Shown here piece after piece: positions 46,044 to 58,549 of a stretch of DNA of 64,000 nucleotides (positions are counted from its first letter, which is position 1; each line of letters begins with the position of its first letter). The notes under the pieces were generated by a model. That model was not told the origin of the DNA. It saw only the letters and a program-made list of their open reading frames with translations, and did not search any database. The position numbers were made by a program, and so were the translations under genes. The DNA lies in contig JAGPNK010000012.1 of NCBI GenBank assembly GCA_020746835.1, forward strand, positions 1,302,001 through 1,366,000, read 5' to 3'. The DNA is from Stachybotrys elegans. Taxonomy: Eukaryota; Ascomycota; Sordariomycetes; Hypocreales; Stachybotryaceae.

Positions 46044-48202
46044 ATGAGCCGCCAACCGTCAGGCATCCCGGACTTCTCTAGACAGCCCCTTGCCGTAGAC
46101 TACATTGACAACTACGCGCCTCAGCTACACCCCGCCTTCGCCGAGCACGAGTCAAAATACGACCCGGCAGTCGGACGATACGTGCTGAGTCCGCCGTCAA
46201 CGGCTACGGGAGGAGTCGCGATGCAGAAGCCCGCGACTCAAGGTATCCTGCCAACGCCGGCCGGGGAGGCTGAGGCGACCAATGGAGACGAAGCAGAGTC
46301 AATGTTATTCTGGAACGATGTTTTTCCAGAAGCAATGAAGAGGCTCCAAGACAGTGGCGTGGAGCCCGAGGGTCGCAAAGCCGTCGGCTGCAGCATCAGG
46401 GAGCTGGCGGACTGGGACCAGGTCTACAAGGTCCTGGAGCGCTGCCATATGGAGTACATCGATGACAAGTCGTGGGCCGGGAAGATCAAGAAGGGCTGGC
46501 GGAGCTTTGCCGACAACGACGCTGCCACATTGCAGAATGCGAGCCAGTTGCTTATACCTGATGTCGAGTATGTCAGTCCGGTAAAGGCGACCATTGACAT
46601 ACTTCTTGACGTGAGTGTGCCATCGGATGAATTCTCCCACTGGACCCTTATAATTGTATAATAGGCCATCAACAGGGCAGCAGAGACCCGCCGGCAGGTT
46701 CTAGAAAGTGTCACGGAACTAGAGAAGAAGTTCTCTACCGCCCAGCAGTTTCTCAAAGTGTTTCCGTCCGATGACGATGTTCTAGAGGCTGCCATCTCAC
46801 TAGTTGCCTCTGTTCTGACTGCCGTTGAGAAGATGATTGGATTCTTTGTCAAGTCGAGAGGTAAGTTTCCTGCCTTACCCAGGGCATGTCATATAAATAA
46901 CGGAGTGACAATGCAGCTCGGAAAGCCATATCAGCCGTTTTCAAGGGGGAAAACTATGAAAGCGGTGTCATTGGAAGTTTAGAAGATATCACCAATGCCA
47001 GCGATGAGCTCCATCGAGAAGCAACCAAAGCTGGATGGTCGGAGTCGGCGAGGAATTGGAGAAAGGCAGAAGAACGTGGGCAACGTCCTTGCAATATTCA
47101 TCCTTCATAATATTAACACTATCTAGGCCATGCTGAAGTTGTCGAGGCTTTCCTGAAGACACAAGGGGATGTCCAAGAGGCTCGGGAAGATATTCGAGAG
47201 GCACGAAATGAAATTATCGACCACCAGGACTCGGCTAAGAATGAAATTCTTAGCCTCATCAGTGTTCTGGAACATAACAAAGACCTACAGGTTAAGCAGG
47301 CGATGGGTTAGTCTTCTCTGAATCCATGATTTATAAGGAAACGCACCACTGATGCACCAATCCCCACTACAGAGAAGGGAATAGAGCTCGGGTGGTATAT
47401 GCGATCGAGGATCCCTCAGTCGGAGCCTGAGTGTCCCTTGACAGCTGATGATATCTGGGAGTTATTCGGCGTATTCAGTGTCGAAGACGACGACACCCAG
47501 TTCATCCTGGAGAGACAGGAACGCCTACCTCAGCCAGAACGGGCAACAAGCGAGAGTGTAGTCTTGCACAGCCAGTTCCGAGCATGGATGGTCGCTCCCA
47601 TCTCGGGAAAACTCCTCGTCGAGGCCGATTTCACCATCCACCATGAGATATCAGCACTTTCAGTCGTCTGCTCAACATTGCTGCAGGCCTTCCGCGCCAA
47701 CCCGCGCTTCATCTCCCTTGCTTTCTTCTGCGGACTGCACACCGACCCCTTTGACCACGACAGCGGGCCTCGCGCGATGCTCATGAGTCTCATCGCCCAG
47801 CTCATCATCCAGTTCCCATTCGACCTGTGTGCATCCTCACAGGTGGACCTCTCGTGGCTCGACTGGGGCGAGGACCCTCACATTGGTGATCTCTGCGAGC
47901 TGTTCTTCTGGTTAATCGACCAGCTCCCTAGCACTGCCACCGTCATGTGCATCCTTGATGGCATCCACATATACGAGAGGAAAGGATACATCGAGGAGCT
48001 CGTGGAGGCGCTGGGGTGCTTACTGGACATGACTCTTGATGGATTCGTGGCAGCCACAGTCAAGATCCTCGTTGTGAGTCCCCGGCGCACCTCAGAGGTG
48101 AGAGAGGAATTTGAGGACTCTGTTTTGCGTCTACTCACGAACTCTCGAGGAGGTGATGTAAACCAGCGCATGTTGTTTCATAAGGTCAAGCAAGTCCACT
48201 AG
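46044..48202 (+). CDS. NLR-like protein with N-terminal helical domain and degenerate NTPase
   Basis: Five exons: 46044-46610, 46665-46860, 46917-47075, 47127-47306, 47373-48202; 643 aa, all phases consistent. Residues ~90-330 form the helical N-terminal domain seen in many fungal STAND proteins (DUF7708-like): WRSFADNDAATLQNASQLL, LTAVEKMIGFFVKSR, then AISAVFKGENYESGVIGSL and a coiled coil. The C-terminal half aligns in layout with a NACHT-like region: WMVAPISGKLLVEADFTIHH at the P-loop position, which lacks GxxxxGK[ST], a strand-D-strand TVMCILDGIHIYE at Walker B, and KILVVSPRR as a sensor. No WD40, ankyrin or TPR repeats follow, so it ends early compared with sensors. Possibly a scaffold or decoy, or an NLR that has lost nucleotide binding. 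Divergent from the AAA+ gene. Confidence 0.75.
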
Positions 48203-48784
48203 TTGAAGAAATTAAGCATGTAAGGCTACCGTACATTTATAGGAAACTTGACATTGCCATTCCCGCAGCAATAATTTTCTTGCGAAGTGTCGACGCAGTT
48301 TCTAGCGCAGCCAATCAAATATCTCAATTCACATGCAATCCTCGGCTTGACCCGATCTATCCAGACCACATCAAGATATTGTCATCCATTTAATGTTTTC
48401 ACCTGAAATTGCGTCAGTTATAGAATGGATAATATCCTTTACGTCGGTGTAGTTTTCTCATACATCTCACTGGCACAGGGTTTAGATAATTTCTACCCCT
48501 GTGCGAGGCACATTCCTGTGGTGGGCTCTTCTAAAGAGGTCAGATATCACTCATCGCTCACGGTTGACTGCCTCGGTCTTTGCAACACAGCTGGAAGGTG
48601 TTGAGGTTGGGAGGACACTCCTAAGCACTGCTTTGCCTATAGTTGAGGAAATTAAGTTCTTTTGTGTGATTTGCTTTAGAGTATGTAATCGATTATCAAC
48701 GTACCTTCTCGCTGACATCGACTCGTCTTCCTCCATGGACGTGCTCCAGACAGCACTCAGGGGGTAACGGCCTACATGCACTAC

Positions 48785-48960
48785 CCTGACAAATGCCCTC
48801 GTTACAATCCAGGATCCTTACGCAGAGTGGTAGAATATGTCGTCCTGGAAAGACGGAATATGGATACTTGCTTCAACTGACAGACTTTGTTGGCTGCAAA
48901 CCGTTTGTGTAATGTGGAGGAATTATTGGTATCTTCAGCTGAGCCTATCCTGGCCATGTT
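48785..48960 (+). repeat. Dispersed fragment, copy A
   Basis: Shares CCTGACAAATGCCCT and CAATCCAGGATCCTTACGCA with 62995-63155 and stays similar for about 150 bp (CAACTGACAG, TGTTGGCTGCA, GTGGAGGA, TTTTCAGCTG-like), with one indel. Frames are broken in this copy. Origin unknown. Confidence 0.7.
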
Positions 48961-49436
48961 TCAGTGCTTGGAGGCTTGCGGGACTCGGCTGTTTGGTGAG
49001 AGTTAACAAATGACAAAGTGTCTCGAACTCACTACACAACCCGAGAACCTCCGCGCCTTCAGAAATAGCACAGATCACCTTTAAACCCAGTGCATACCAG
49101 TGAAATCATGTTGCCCAGGCGAAACAACGAGTGATAGTCACCATGATAATTCAACCCATGACCGCAGTTATGCGTTGCAAATATCCAGTTTGGAGCATAT
49201 CGTTCCGCAAATCGGTATGAGACCTCGTGGATCAGCTTGCGGCAAGGCAATTGAAGAAGTAAACACGTTGGCTAGCGAAGGCTTCGCTGGATGACCGCTT
49301 CATGGGCTGGGTAGACTTCCCATTGTGCATTACCAGTTGTTGCAGAATGGACTACCCGACAAGTAATGTTGAATAGGCAAGTACATCGAGTGCTTCTCTC
49401 AAGAAGAATGATATATATGACCGACCAGGTACGCAA

Positions 49437-49578
49437 GGGCAGCCTGACGATGGCCTCGTTGTTGTTTCTCTCTACTGTTTACGACTGCATTGGTTGCCGG
49501 GGCACTAGGCACCACCTCTACTGTTTATTTGCTCTCTACTGCTTACACCCTACACTGCACACTCTTTTCCTCATCATA
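49437..49578 (+). repeat. Short interspersed repeat, copy 2, with flanking direct repeat
   Basis: Same 142-bp unit as 41115-41256. It is bracketed by a direct repeat ATATGACCGACCAGG on both sides (about 49415-49429 and 49576-49590), which looks like a target-site duplication of about 15 bp and therefore like target-primed insertion of a short non-autonomous element. Confidence 0.8.
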
Positions 49579-51651
49579 TGACCGACCAGGGCAGAGTAAT
49601 TTTATCCAAGGTTCTTCAGAGAAGCCAAGGTAGACTAGGAGGACCGGGTCTTTCTGTCATACGTTCCAGGGCGTGATCCTCTTTAACCAGGAAGTCTTGG
49701 AAGAAGAATTGAAGGATGGTCACCGTTGATTTGGACATTAGATAGAACTGATTCATGAAGATTTGGGACCTCCAAACAACAGCATTGGCATGCCATCTTC
49801 ATTCTAAACTGGCCACATATGAGGAAGAGTTCAAGTAGGAGGCTGAGATTCCTACGGATATTGAGCATTCCCAAGTATTTTGGCAAGAAAAAAGAATATT
49901 CCTGTCAAAGGTTCATCATATCACGTTCGTTTGCTCATCTCCATTGCAGACTAGGCGCTACTGTCTATCCTGTGCAATGCTTTGATCAATAGCATCGAGA
50001 CTCCACGCCGAGAGCGTATCCCGTAGACTCTCCCTTGAGAATCCCTCATCATTGACCCAAACATTCGGCCGTCATACATCGAAAGCTTGCGAGTTCACCC
50101 ACGCTCCTGAGCCGTCGAGGTTCGCCTGCGACATGACGGCGCTTTGCATACGGGCGAATCCCGAGTACAGGATCGTACAGGTTGAATGGCCTCTTGAAGG
50201 AATCGGTACATACTTTCATAGACAGTTTTGCGCTTATTCATGCTCTAGACCCAGATATCTTACGGTACCTGATCGACTTATACCTTCTCCTTCTCGACTC
50301 TTGTCTGGCCAGCATCATGCTCCCCTTAGAAGGACGAAATGGAACAGTCGTCCAGACAAGTATAGCTCTCATAATACATTCATTTCATCTATCCATTTGA
50401 TACTATCTTCATCGTCGGAGGGCCCTTGAAGTCGTTTGTCTCTATACTATTGTGAAAACAAAATGCCACATAGTGAATTCATAATGGAGTACTTCCCCCT
50501 CGTTTTTGAGAAAGCTTCTTTAGAATGATCAATGTTCCCCTCATCCACTCATGCTGGCAAATGGGTCTCTCCTCAACTCGGCAACCACAGTCACTCGCCT
50601 CTGTTCATTATTGCTTGCTATGATATACGTCTCATCCACGATCACCTTATCTGATATTTGAAGCCTTGGACAGGCCTAAACGCAGGCACCGGCGTATCTC
50701 CCACCATAGCACAAAGAACGCGTCCGTCTTGTTCTGTCTAAATAGAGCCATTTCCATTGATCGGTCTTAGGACGGCATTTATTTCATGGCCATCCTTGCA
50801 GAGAGTCAAGCTTGGTCCGAGCCCCGGCGGTACCAGTTCATAATTAAAGGCGACTGAACAACTGCGCACCAGGCAGCAGCCTAGGTAACCTGCTGCTTGG
50901 TTGGGAATATTCCTGGGGACAATAGAGTAGTCACCACATCTGCTTAACGGACCTACTTGCAGACAGCTGGTCTAGCTGTGCGACCTACATGTGGCGGGTC
51001 AGTTATCGATGAAATATTTGAACATCCCATTATCATAAGCTGAAAAACCAGGGGGTTACTGTCATCCCCCTACAGATTCTCTGCCTAAATAAGCATGCCT
51101 AGAAGCAGAGATAGTAACGAATTTGTCATATATAATACTAGGGGCAGAGAGCGAGTGAGATTGCTTATCTTTATCTCTTATTGCGGGCGCTTTTATTTAT
51201 CATTGCGCATCCCGGACTTAATGCTGTATAAAGTTAAATATATTAGAGGCGCAGGCCGTCACACGCTGAATAGTGCTTGTCCAGCAAGGCCAATGAGCTT
51301 GGTATCGGTCATCCCGTTAGATGGTTAGTCCGTCGGGCTTTATCCCACTTGTCACACTGACAAATGAATTGGATGAAAATCAGCCCAACCTTTCCTGCGC
51401 TCTTGATAACGCGGCCTCCCACCTCAACCCCCATGTGGCTATGCAGCTGATATGACTCACCGATAAGCCGCGCAGTGACTAAGACTGTTATATGTCTAAA
51501 AATAACACCGCATTTTCATGTTTTCGTAAGATGACGTTTTCCATTTGTGTGAACGCTGCAGCATATATCAGGTTCTGACTGCCACCACCTCCTTCAAACT
51601 GCACATTAGCATCAGCCATAGACGCCTCTGAGATCGAACACCGAATACACC

Positions 51652-53135
51652 ATGGAGGCAGGAACATGCCTTCTTCCCGATATTGATGGCTACATTGATG
51701 GGCATTTTCAGTGTTGGAAGGAAAACGAAACGTACTTTGTGGAGAATAGCAAGTTCGATTGTGACACACACTACCGGGACTGTTATTGCCCACGGCTATC
51801 AGCAGACCCTGATATTGCAGGTTCAGGAGTACGCAACAAACCTCCCCTTCTGATGTAAGACTAACCATCCTTTAGGTCATCGCCGCATTCATGGCTACTG
51901 CTGGGTTGGCAGTTGTTGTAGCTGGCATGTGTTTGATGCTCAGCCGAGTTAGCGTTGCCAAGGTGGAAGTTGAAGGAAAGACGGCAGTAGAGTGCCACAC
52001 AATCAACCCAATCGACAGATTCTTCCGCTGGCTCGTATCTGACCACATCAGACTCTGGGTCTCGGACCACCAACAGCAGATCTCTGATCGCATCCTAGAG
52101 GAAAACTTTTACCCCATCCGAGAGGAGACCAATGACCGCATCCGAAAGGAGATATCCGACGGCATCCAAAAGGAAATCTCTGATCGTATCCTAAAGTGGG
52201 ACTGCGATCTCTGGGCCAATTGTCTGTATGACCTCGTTGTATCGTTAAGCGATCAACAACTAGTGACCGGCATTGCTGTACTAGTTGCAGGATATATTGG
52301 ACTAGGAAACGGGAGCATTTCCATCTATCACTTTACCATGGTGGTCCAACTGGCGTGGTTTAGCTCCAACACTCATTTATTGTCCTTGCTTGTGGTACGC
52401 AGCTACGCGGAGAGCGTAAAACCATACTCGCCAGAACGATACGATCCGGAATTTCGATACATGGGCCGACAGGCCATTAAATGGACAAGAATCGTCTTGA
52501 TGTGTGTCATGGCTACCCTCCTTCTTATTGGTAGCTGGGTCACAGCGTATGAGAGTTGGGACAACGAATACAGCTGCCCAGCCAAGTGCACACTGCGATC
52601 GCCTCGTGGGGGGGAACCGTTGATGTGGATGTGGGTGGATTTTTTCTATGTCTTTTACAATTACGTTCCCAGCATACTGCTTCTCATCCGACGGTTTCGC
52701 CTTTTATGGATGGACAAGTACCGATCGCGCTTCCTCGACGCGAGGGGTCAACGGGAGGGTGAGGGTGGCGCCAGCGTATGGGGTAAGCCCCCAGGTACTC
52801 TGTATTATATAGGGATCGTCGTCCGGACCATTTGGTATATCATCGCATCGGAATTCATGGGGTTTGCGGAGATGGTTTTTTGGTTCGTATGGGGGGCTTA
52901 TTGGATTTTCGACACGCGGCGAAATGGTCGTTTGCTGATGAAGGATCCCGATGAGGAGAATGAGCTGGGGTTCGGCCAACTATTCCCACTCATCTTGCTC
53001 GGGCTGCCAATCGTACAGTTCACAGACTCTTACGCTAAGCATTCAGGGAACGCTGGGAATCCGGACGCAAATATGCGAGTTCGTTGGGTCGTGTATGGCC
53101 ATCGTTGGGAATGGCCGGCATTCATCCCGGGATAA
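51652..53135 (+). CDS. Polytopic membrane protein with Cys-rich ectodomain and helical repeats
   Basis: Two exons, 51652-51828 and 51876-53135 (GTACGC donor, TTTAG acceptor), 478 aa. Exon 1 encodes a short Cys-rich head (CLLP, FQCW, FDCDTH, DCYCP) before TM1 (FMATAGLAVVVAGMCLM). Between TM1 and TM2 sits a repeated amphipathic stretch with the unit (D/E)-x-I-(R/Q/S)-x-E-I-S-D seen several times (QQISDRILEE, NDRIRKEISDG, QKEISDRILK). About seven more helices follow, including the conserved patch MVVQLAWFSSNTHLLSLLVVR found in a family of fungal membrane proteins of unknown function. C-terminal WEWPAF motif. No enzymatic motif seen. Stands alone between repeat-rich stretches. Confidence 0.8.
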
Positions 53136-53889
53136 CTGGATATTATTAGTGTTATAAAATTCACCGCATTAATTGAGCTTAAATTGCGGAACGACTGAGT
53201 CTCCGGTCGCTCAAACGGTTCATGGGGCGCCGTGGAAAAGATTAGACAACCTATCGCAAGGTCCAGGTCGTTTATTGTTTACAGAAGAACCGTGAGAAGG
53301 GATCAGATAGTTCTACAGTCTGCAAATTTGAATTCGTACTTGATCAAAGAGACACAGGACAGGTTTGATCAGTGCACAATTATACCACTGTCCTGGGAAT
53401 GCCTGTTGGTCGATGCTAAACCAAGAGTTATGCATCTAAAGAGCTGGATGTTAGCTAACTCACCAGCAACTATACCGAGGAATAGAAGCGCATAGGCTGA
53501 AACCAGAGATTTATCTGTAGGGTGCGGGATTACGGAGGGCATCGGAAGGATCATATATTTACGGTTGGGATTGTAGAGCTATTGGACAAGGACAAGCCGT
53601 TACAACTTTGAGTTGGTACAACACCCCCGAAGCTCGCAATCTTTTGTAATCTGAGCAAGGAACGTAGTAGATCTTTGAATGACTCTTGGCTTAATTCTTT
53701 CATAAGCTACGGGTGCGCAAAAATCGTTCACGGCGTGCCTGGTTATGATGATGTTAGATTGCATCACGGTGATGAGAAAGAGAATTTTCATGACAATATT
53801 GTCTTGTTTGACATTCCTCTGCTGGACAATAGGGATCTGAGTGCTTTTGCCTCGAAAGTGTGATATACGCCTCCTTGGCCTAGTATCTA
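53136..53889. other. Intergenic, no supported gene
   Basis: About 750 bp, AT-rich, between the membrane-protein gene and the decayed AAA duplicate. Confidence 0.5.
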
Positions 53890-55020
53890 AATGTGCTTGC
53901 TCGCTGGCTCGACGTGCGTACCGGCTTCGACAAGTCCCGCAGATAAAGTAGACTTGCAGGATGTGCTTGTCGGATAATTGAAATTGAAATAGACAAGGAA
54001 ACTCATCAAAGACAGTCTAGGTATCCGTGGTATCTTCTTTTTGGCCTTTATCACTCTCAGCTTCATCATTGTCTGTCCGCCTCCTCTGCAGCTCTATACG
54101 GCTTACCACTCGCAGGCACGGCCCGGCAGGAGTTCTTAAACAATGGCAGCCATCTCAGGGAAGCACGCGTACATATTTGTCATCTTGACATTGTAGAGAA
54201 TCAGGCGGTTGAGGGGACGTAGACGGCTAGCATCTTTGTGGCTGACGGCGTATCAATCTTGTAGATGTCAATAACACCGAGAAGAGGACGCAAAGGAATA
54301 TAAATCCTCTCCGGGAGAGGCGGCATGCTGGACCGAAGTTTCTTGGACCATCCCGACTGGTTCTGTTACTGCCGTAGGTCCTGTACGAGGACCCTCGCTC
54401 TGGAGCCCTCCAGCACGTCGAAGAGGAGGACCGGTCAGCGTGGACAGCCGCGCGTCCTACGACGCGCGAGCGATAAATCCTTCCTTGGATATCGCCCACA
54501 AACCATGCATATTCTTGGGGTTTTATTCGTCATTCTCTTGCCCTCTTCATCATTATTGGCAGCATAGAAGCACTGATAGTAGAGCTGCTTGCGTATAAGT
54601 AATTTGTCTTATGACACACATTATCTGAAGCCTCTCCATGGTGAGATACTTTTTGACTGCGTTCTTGGTCGCGAACTCAGCAAGGGAGCCGATAGAGAGA
54701 TCTGCCCCTGCATAGCCTTCTGATGAACGGTACAGGGTTCATCCTCCTGTGTCCGTGGCGAGGAACGGTGCCGAGTCGCATGCCCACCCAGGTAGAGAGC
54801 ATCGAAGCCCCCTCGCTAGGAGGGCCGGGTTGTCCTGATTCCTCATGCTTTCTCTTCTCTTCCAGATGCCCTACCGGCTCCGGTTTGCTTTATCATATTA
54901 GCACCGGTAGCCCAATCGCTTCCTGGTTATTGACCCGCCGCGTTTCCGCTAATGGTTACAAGAGTTCAATGAGAAGTTATTGTCAAACACGACAAGGAAA
55001 GCATTTCATCACCGATATGG
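53890..55020 (-). pseudogene. Decayed duplicate of the AAA+ ATPase gene (5' half)
   Basis: Nucleotide blocks match 44205-45690 in the same order and orientation, for example TCCTCTCCGGGAGAGG (54306-54321), GTCGCGAACTCAGCAAGG near 54668 versus the parent's GCCGCGAACTCGGCAGGG, and GGGCGTATATAATAAGTCCG at 55022. Deletions and base changes break every frame. Only the part from mid-exon 1 to the start is kept; no ATPase module is present. Confidence 0.8.
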
Positions 55021-56465
55021 CAGGGCGTATATAATAAGTCCGTGTTTGGGCAATTAACGTTAAAATGTAGGACAGCTGTGTTAAGAAATGTGTTGCTTAA
55101 GCGAGCCAGCTCGTACCTAATGTTGAATATATCAATCCAGCGGTAAAGGGGACCATTGACACTCTCCGACGTGAGTTTCATAGTGTAGTGCTGACCCCTT
55201 TGTAATTCCATGATACGCCATCAACAGAGCAGTAGAGACCCGTGCGTCTCTAGAAGGACCACGGAACTAGGAATAAGTTCTCTACCGAGCAGTTTCTCAA
55301 GTGAGTCCGTCCCATCATGCTTATACCTGACATCACGCTAGTCATCTGACTGCCGTTGAACATGATTGGATTCATCTTGAAGTCAAGGGGTAAGCTTCCT
55401 ATCGCTACATTGACGTTAAAGAGCTTCGCTTGCTATAATCTTCTATAATTACAGCGACAATACAGCCGGAAAGCAATATCAGCCATTTTTATTCAAGAAC
55501 AGTATTAAGGGTATTATTGAAAGCTCAGAAGACACAACCGGTACTAATAATAGACCCATTCAGAAGGCACAAAACTGGCTGGTTAATGTCGGCAAGAAAT
55601 CAATAGACTCTTTATAATCTTTAAGACCCTCTCTACCAATGCCGAAATTATTAATGGTTGTAACCCAAGATAACACTATCGACCGCCAGGACTTTGTAAG
55701 ACCAAATTAAAGAATGAAACACCTGGACTGATTGGCAGTCTAAAACATTATAAACCTACTTTATAGGCATGCAATCCATGGTTTGCGAGTAAGCAGCACT
55801 GATGTACTAATCACTGCTACCGAGAAGGGGACATCGAATCCACTGGATGCTATAAGAGAAGGGGATTGTATATCCAATTAATCATTGCTTAACTAGAGCC
55901 TTAGTAGCCCTTAATAGTTTATAATATCTAGCAGTTATAATAAGGAAAAGAGTATGCAGTATAGGGTATAAGTAGTAGAGATCAAATAAACAGTCGAGGT
56001 AGTGCCTAGTGCCATGGCAACTAATATAGTTATAAACAGTAGAAAAGAACATCTAGGAGTTATTAGCATCTTTAGTACTAAAAACAATGCACCAAGATAA
56101 TCCTGAGACACGAATGCTAATGTAAGTCATAATAGGGGCAGGCGAGGGTTAACTTATACAACCAGTTCTAAGCAAGATATTGCCTATCTCGGGTAGTCCT
56201 CTCTGACTTCGCCATCCACCATGAGATATCAGCACTGTTAATCCGCTTAACATTTCTATAGGCCTTCTCCGCAAACCCGTGCTTAATTTCCCTTGCTTTA
56301 ACAGACTGCACACTGACCCCCTAATACAAGAGCGGCCTTACGCGATGCTTATGAGTCTTGCTACCTGGCTCGTCCTTCTGTTCCCATCTGACCTAATTTG
56401 TCCTACGGATGGGTCGCTCTCTTGTGGCTAGACGGGGCAAGGACCCAGGTTGAGGATCTCTGCGA
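55021..56465 (+). pseudogene. Decayed duplicate of the NLR-like gene
   Basis: After the promoter remnant, blocks match 46535-47895: the exon 1 end near 55110-55170, exon 2 at 55215-55390, exon 3 near 55500-55600, and the NTPase-like exon at 56195-56465 (CACCATGAGATATCAGCACT is identical to the parent). About 0.8 kb of the parental 5' part is missing, all frames are broken, and a repeat copy sits inside (55936-56061). Confidence 0.8.
55936..56061 (-). repeat. Short interspersed repeat, copy 3, RIP-mutated
   Basis: Reverse complement aligns without gaps over its conserved ~100 bp to copy 2; of about 16 differences counted by hand, about 13 are C-to-T or G-to-A, mostly CpA to TpA or TpG to TpA (for example TTACACC to TTATACC, CATCATA to TATTATA). 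This is the RIP pattern. Confidence 0.75.
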
Positions 56466-57536
56466 GCCCCAGGGGAGATCCTGGAACAAGGGAGATGTCG
56501 AGTTTCAACCCGTGCAAAGATTTGGGGTTGAAATGCCCAGACCAATTGACTCTATCAAGTGCCATTGCTTCTGTGCTGAAACTGCCTTTGGACACTAACT
56601 TCGGATCCTGTTACTCGACCACCAGTACACGGAGATTATGTCACCTTGCCACTACTGGCTGCTCGCCACCTGTTCCACCAGCTCACAGGTAGCATGCTTA
56701 GTGCCTTTCTTGACGTTCCCGGTGCACCACCAGAAGTCTCCGTGACTATCTCCAAGAGCTTGTGGATAAGCTAAGCCTCGTTCCGGTCTCCGTATACCTT
56801 TACCATTGGCTTTGACTTTCTCCCTATGGGGTTATATAGGGTATTCTAATATATATACATTTACTTATAGGAGCAAAGTGGTTATATATCTCGGGTCGAT
56901 ATTATACACCTTGTTGTGTGTTTTCACTGTCAGCTTTCGTTGTTGGTTGTCTTGTTGGTCAGCCTTGTACGACTCTTGGCTATCCTGGCCCACCCACACC
57001 CTCTGCACACTCGACCAGTTACCTCCAGCTTCCATAGTTTCGGCAGTTGCGTCGACCCACTCACTGATTGTTTATCCAAAAGTACCTTTAGGTTGCCGGT
57101 GGATCTGCGCAGCCAAGACTGGTTGGGGATTTGGGGGCAGAGAAAACCTGATTCAACATTATGCCGCATGGTTGTTGCATCTGCTCGGATAGAATGGCGC
57201 AGCCGGTGTCGTATACGAGCCTGCACCTCAGCCAACATAGAAATGTAACCACAACAATCACACAATCCATACAGCAAAGATTACCCCACCTAACCGCAAA
57301 TAATACTGAACCTAGCCTGGCTTGATACCTTTGCCATCTATGCTCCTCACAGGCCACTCCGACCTAGTTCTCTATAGGGCCAGCACTAGCCCCTGCAGTT
57401 TTACTCTCCTTCACTCTCCAAAGTTGTCTTTATTGATCCCAGTGTTGTCATCACACCACAGCCTATCCGTTGCTCATAGCGTCCCTGAAACCCTACACAT
57501 TCAATAGAGCGAGGAATCCTCAGAAACATCATTGCA
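56466..57536. other. Intergenic, no supported gene
   Basis: About 1.07 kb of short frames without recognisable domains; includes the SDR promoter. Confidence 0.45.
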
Positions 57537-58549
57537 ATGATTAACAGTACCCGACTTGACGGCATTGCCCTTGTTGTAGGGGTACGTTTGGTCTGCCTCC
57601 CACTCTTGAGCGATGATCTAACTATCAACTGCAGTCTGGTCGTGGGATTGGGAGAGAGGCTGCGTTCTCGCTTGCTGAAGCGGGGGCCAAGGCCGTCGTG
57701 TTTGCGGACATGAACGAAGATACTGCCAAGGAATCTTCTGAGGAGAGCAAGAAATACGCTAGCAATCCGGCGTACCAGACTGCTGTCTTCAAGATGAACG
57801 TACAAGATGACAAGTCTGTTCAGGATATGGTGGACTATGTTGTGCAAGAATATGGTCGCCTTGACTACGCCGTTAACGCGGCTGGTGTAAGTGATTATTA
57901 TAAGATTGACTAGTTCCTCATCCCCTTGCCGTGCTAACAATCGTATAGGTCGACAATGGCGTACATGCACCCATTGCCGAGGTAGACGTGGAGACCTATG
58001 ATCGCATCATGAACATCAATGCGCGCGGCAATCTGATTTGTGTGCGCGCTCAAGTGGCAGCCATGCAAAAGCAGGAGCCCAAGACTTGGACCAGCAGGAA
58101 TGGCACTCGTGACATCGGCCGCGGAGTCATCATCAACCTGGCGTCCGCCAATTCGTTCGTCGGCCTGCCCGGGAAAGGCTGTTACACTATCTCGAAGCAT
58201 GCATTCATGGCAATCACTAAAATGGCGGGTGAGTGGTCTCGATTAAGACTCTCGTGATGAACACTCAGGACTGAAGCTCGGCCTTACAGGACTAGATCAT
58301 GCCCCGGAAGGGATTCGGGTCAACGCGGTATGCCCGACTTGGGTGCGCACTCCTCCTCTCGATGTTGAGTTGGAGAAGAACCCAGAGGTTAGAGGAATGA
58401 TCTCAGCCATTGTCCCTATCAAACGTGCTGCTGAATGTGAGGAGGTCTCTGATACGATTGCCTTCCTCTGCAGCCCAGCGGCCAGCTATATCAATGGGAC
58501 TAGCCTTCTTGTTGATGCGGCTGTGACCACTACAGTGCGTCTCTTCTAG
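57537..58549 (+). CDS. Classical short-chain dehydrogenase/reductase
   Basis: Four exons, 57537-57581, 57635-57886, 57949-58228, 58290-58549; 278 aa. The cofactor motif is VGSGRGIG, with Gly in place of the usual Thr before it; an acidic residue in FADMNEDTA suggests NAD(H) preference. NAAG, the catalytic Ser in NLASANSFVG and YTISK are all present, and the C-terminus has GTSLLVDAAVTT as in FabG-like SDRs. Substrate unknown. It is followed by a convergent MFS pseudogene, so it may be a survivor of a former two-gene unit. Confidence 0.9.

Larger units (their letters stand above)
48203..51651. other. Gene-poor, repeat-bearing region
   Basis: About 3.4 kb with no supported gene. It contains one copy of a fragment also found at 63.0 kb and copy 2 of the 142-bp repeat; other short frames show no recognisable features. 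Confidence 0.5.
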
